This document shows, piece after piece, positions 35,112 to 64,000 of a stretch of 64,000 bases of DNA. Position 1 is the first letter of the stretch; each line of letters starts with the position of its first letter. Origin of the DNA: Apostichopus japonicus. Lineage: Eukaryota; Echinodermata; Holothuroidea; Aspidochirotida; Stichopodidae. Location of the stretch: positions 15,811,321-15,875,320 of the forward strand of contig NC_092578.1 in the NCBI RefSeq assembly GCF_037975245.1. The letters are read 5' to 3'. Position numbers and translations under genes: made by a program. The notes beneath the pieces were generated by a model. It worked only from the letters and a program-made list of their open reading frames with translations, did no database searches and had not been told where the DNA came from.

Positions 35112-64000
<28,889 letters not shown>

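Overview
The window is eukaryotic nuclear DNA from a marine invertebrate. It is AT-rich and intron-rich, with GT-AG introns, long TA and tetranucleotide microsatellites, and many small DNA-transposon copies whose ends are rich in poly-C or poly-G. The gene types (a no-I-domain integrin alpha, a many-domain progranulin, a Dickkopf-like secreted protein) and the TGACC-rich dispersed repeats fit a deuterostome such as an echinoderm, possibly a sea cucumber. The organism is an inference, not proven. All three protein genes lie on the minus strand. Most of their exons are short, so the structures below were rebuilt by matching splice sites, reading phase and protein family patterns. In all three genes every exon junction is in phase. 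|| 1-13464: a progranulin-type gene, transcribed right to left. A signal-peptide exon (13464-13324) is followed by two diverged exons and then ten nearly identical 225-bp phase-0 exons. Each exon carries the second half of one granulin and the first half of the next. The window holds twelve complete 12-cysteine granulins and half of a thirteenth. The gene runs off the left edge. One further unit is a truncated exon relic (2287-2342). A 2.3-kb repeat insertion splits the array at 4867-7140, and a 15-bp minisatellite sits at about 9196-9926. || 13465-22944: intergenic. It holds a tRNA-derived SINE head, a pure (GATG)n tract of about 400 bp, several TA tracts and two DNA-transposon copies. || 22945-28743: a complete four-exon gene for a 212-residue secreted cysteine-rich protein. 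It has a signal peptide, an 8-Cys Dickkopf-N-like module and a 10-Cys colipase-fold module, with Dickkopf-3-like spacing. || 28810-34910: intergenic. It holds a U2-snRNA-like element, a hAT-type MITE with a perfect 8-bp target duplication, and an 11-copy tandem repeat with a 62-bp period. || 35112-64000: the 3' 27 exons of an integrin alpha gene of the alphaV/alpha5/alpha8/PS2 type without an I domain: beta-propeller FG-GAP repeats with four calcium loops, thigh, calf-1, calf-2, one membrane helix and a short GFFKR tail ending in TAG. The 5' end (about 150 codons expected) lies beyond the right edge. Its introns carry MITEs, nested transposons, a SINE and simple repeats. || The gene products act at or outside the cell surface (growth-factor-like granulins, a possible Wnt-pathway-type modulator, an extracellular-matrix receptor). 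Nothing in the sequence shows that they are co-regulated.
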